Source: Sporosarcina sp.
GTDB lineage: Bacteria > Bacillota > Bacilli > Bacillales_A > Planococcaceae
Reading direction: 5' to 3'
NCBI RefSeq assembly: GCF_029257255.1
Contig: NZ_JARICI010000009.1
Span: forward strand, 88,260-152,259
Length of the DNA: 64,000 nucleotides
Shown: positions 63,844 to 64,000 of the stretch, piece by piece
How positions within the stretch are numbered: position 1 is the first letter of the stretch
How the letters are laid out: every line of letters begins with the position of its first letter
Position numbers and translations under genes: made by a program
The notes under the pieces: generated by a model
What the model was told of the DNA's origin: nothing
The model's database searches: none
Seen by the model: only the letters and a program-made list of their open reading frames with translations

Positions 63844-64000
63844 GTCCGAAAAAATGTGAGGACAAGAAGTTCTAGGTCACGCCACAGTCTTCAGATAGAT
63901 CCTAGGCATTCACATGTATCTATAATGGAATATTTTGTAATAATTTTTAACTTGAAAACCATTGTATTATCTTTTACACATAAACAAGGACTTGACTTTT

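Larger units (their letters stand above)
62465..63993. mobile_element. IS256-family insertion sequence
   Basis: The transposase gene lies between imperfect terminal inverted repeats: left AAGTCC...GTGTAAAA from 62465, right end complementary (AAGTCC...GTGTAAAA read from 63993 backwards), matching in about 16 of 24 positions. Length about 1.5 kb, normal for IS256. The window ends seven bases past the right end, so target duplication cannot be checked. Inserted just after the gltS terminator. Confidence 0.75.

Overview
The window looks like chromosomal DNA from a low-to-mid GC Gram-positive bacterium of the order Bacillales, most likely family Planococcaceae (Sporosarcina-like). This is inferred from gene content and order: a complete lia cell-envelope stress operon, a yceCDEFGH-type ter operon, a yrk-type persulfide cluster, S-box and cobalamin riboswitches, strong GGAGG ribosome binding sites and frequent TTG/GTG starts. 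No rRNA, tRNA or CRISPR array was seen.

Layout. 1-7500: end of an FtsX-type ABC permease gene, a small membrane protein, a MerR regulator with a cobalamin-binding domain facing a DNA photolyase gene, a DUF2207 membrane protein, a DUF1648 protein, a lipoprotein and an RlmI-type rRNA methyltransferase. 7500-20000: an AT-rich catabolic island for an unidentified sugar acid. It has a GntR regulator and a ten-gene minus-strand run: type II dehydroquinase-like protein, TRAP-TAXI binding protein and fused permease, KDPG aldolase fused to a VOC domain, two D-2-hydroxyacid dehydrogenases, HIT protein, IolB-like isomerase, KduD-like dehydrogenase and FGGY kinase. Pieces of a structured dispersed repeat lie at both edges. 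20000-26300: PhzF protein, secreted proteins, a metallo-beta-lactamase hydrolase and uppP. 26335-26484: a cluster of DnaA boxes. 26500-30000: liaIHFSR. 30100-35900: DinB protein, a response regulator / 61-residue protein / histidine kinase operon, a GNAT acetyltransferase and a frameshifted secreted-protein gene. 35960-46583: an eleven-gene ter operon that includes the nucleoside-like metabolite 'biosynthetic module' (two phosphoribosyltransferase proteins, HAD phosphatase, C-C bond lyase, YceG). 47200-52700: cobalamin riboswitch with ECF S component, queT, a BCCT transporter, and metY under a SAM-I riboswitch with two tandem dispersed repeats between riboswitch and gene. 52750-58760: a CstR-regulated persulfide detoxification cluster with a decaying TauE/TusA duplication. 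58900-62420: DUF2187 protein, EamA transporter, hutG-gltS. 62465-63993: an IS256-family element.

How the genes work together. The island reads as import of an acidic sugar by a TRAP-TAXI system, then isomerisation, oxidation, phosphorylation and aldol cleavage, under a GntR regulator whose likely AAAATC-type operators recur before gntR, before the dehydroquinase-like gene and inside the operon. The sulfur cluster combines sulfur-carrier (TusA, DsrE), rhodanese and persulfide-dioxygenase-like proteins with TauE exporters. Repressor sites of the form ATACCCC-GGGGTAT lie in the promoter spacers.

Most notable items: the island, including a dehydroquinase-like protein without the usual catalytic Tyr; the ter biosynthetic module; the DnaA-box cluster; the B12-domain MerR protein with a changed AdoCbl-pocket motif beside the photolyase; and the mosaic repeat family between the SAM riboswitch and metY and at the island borders.
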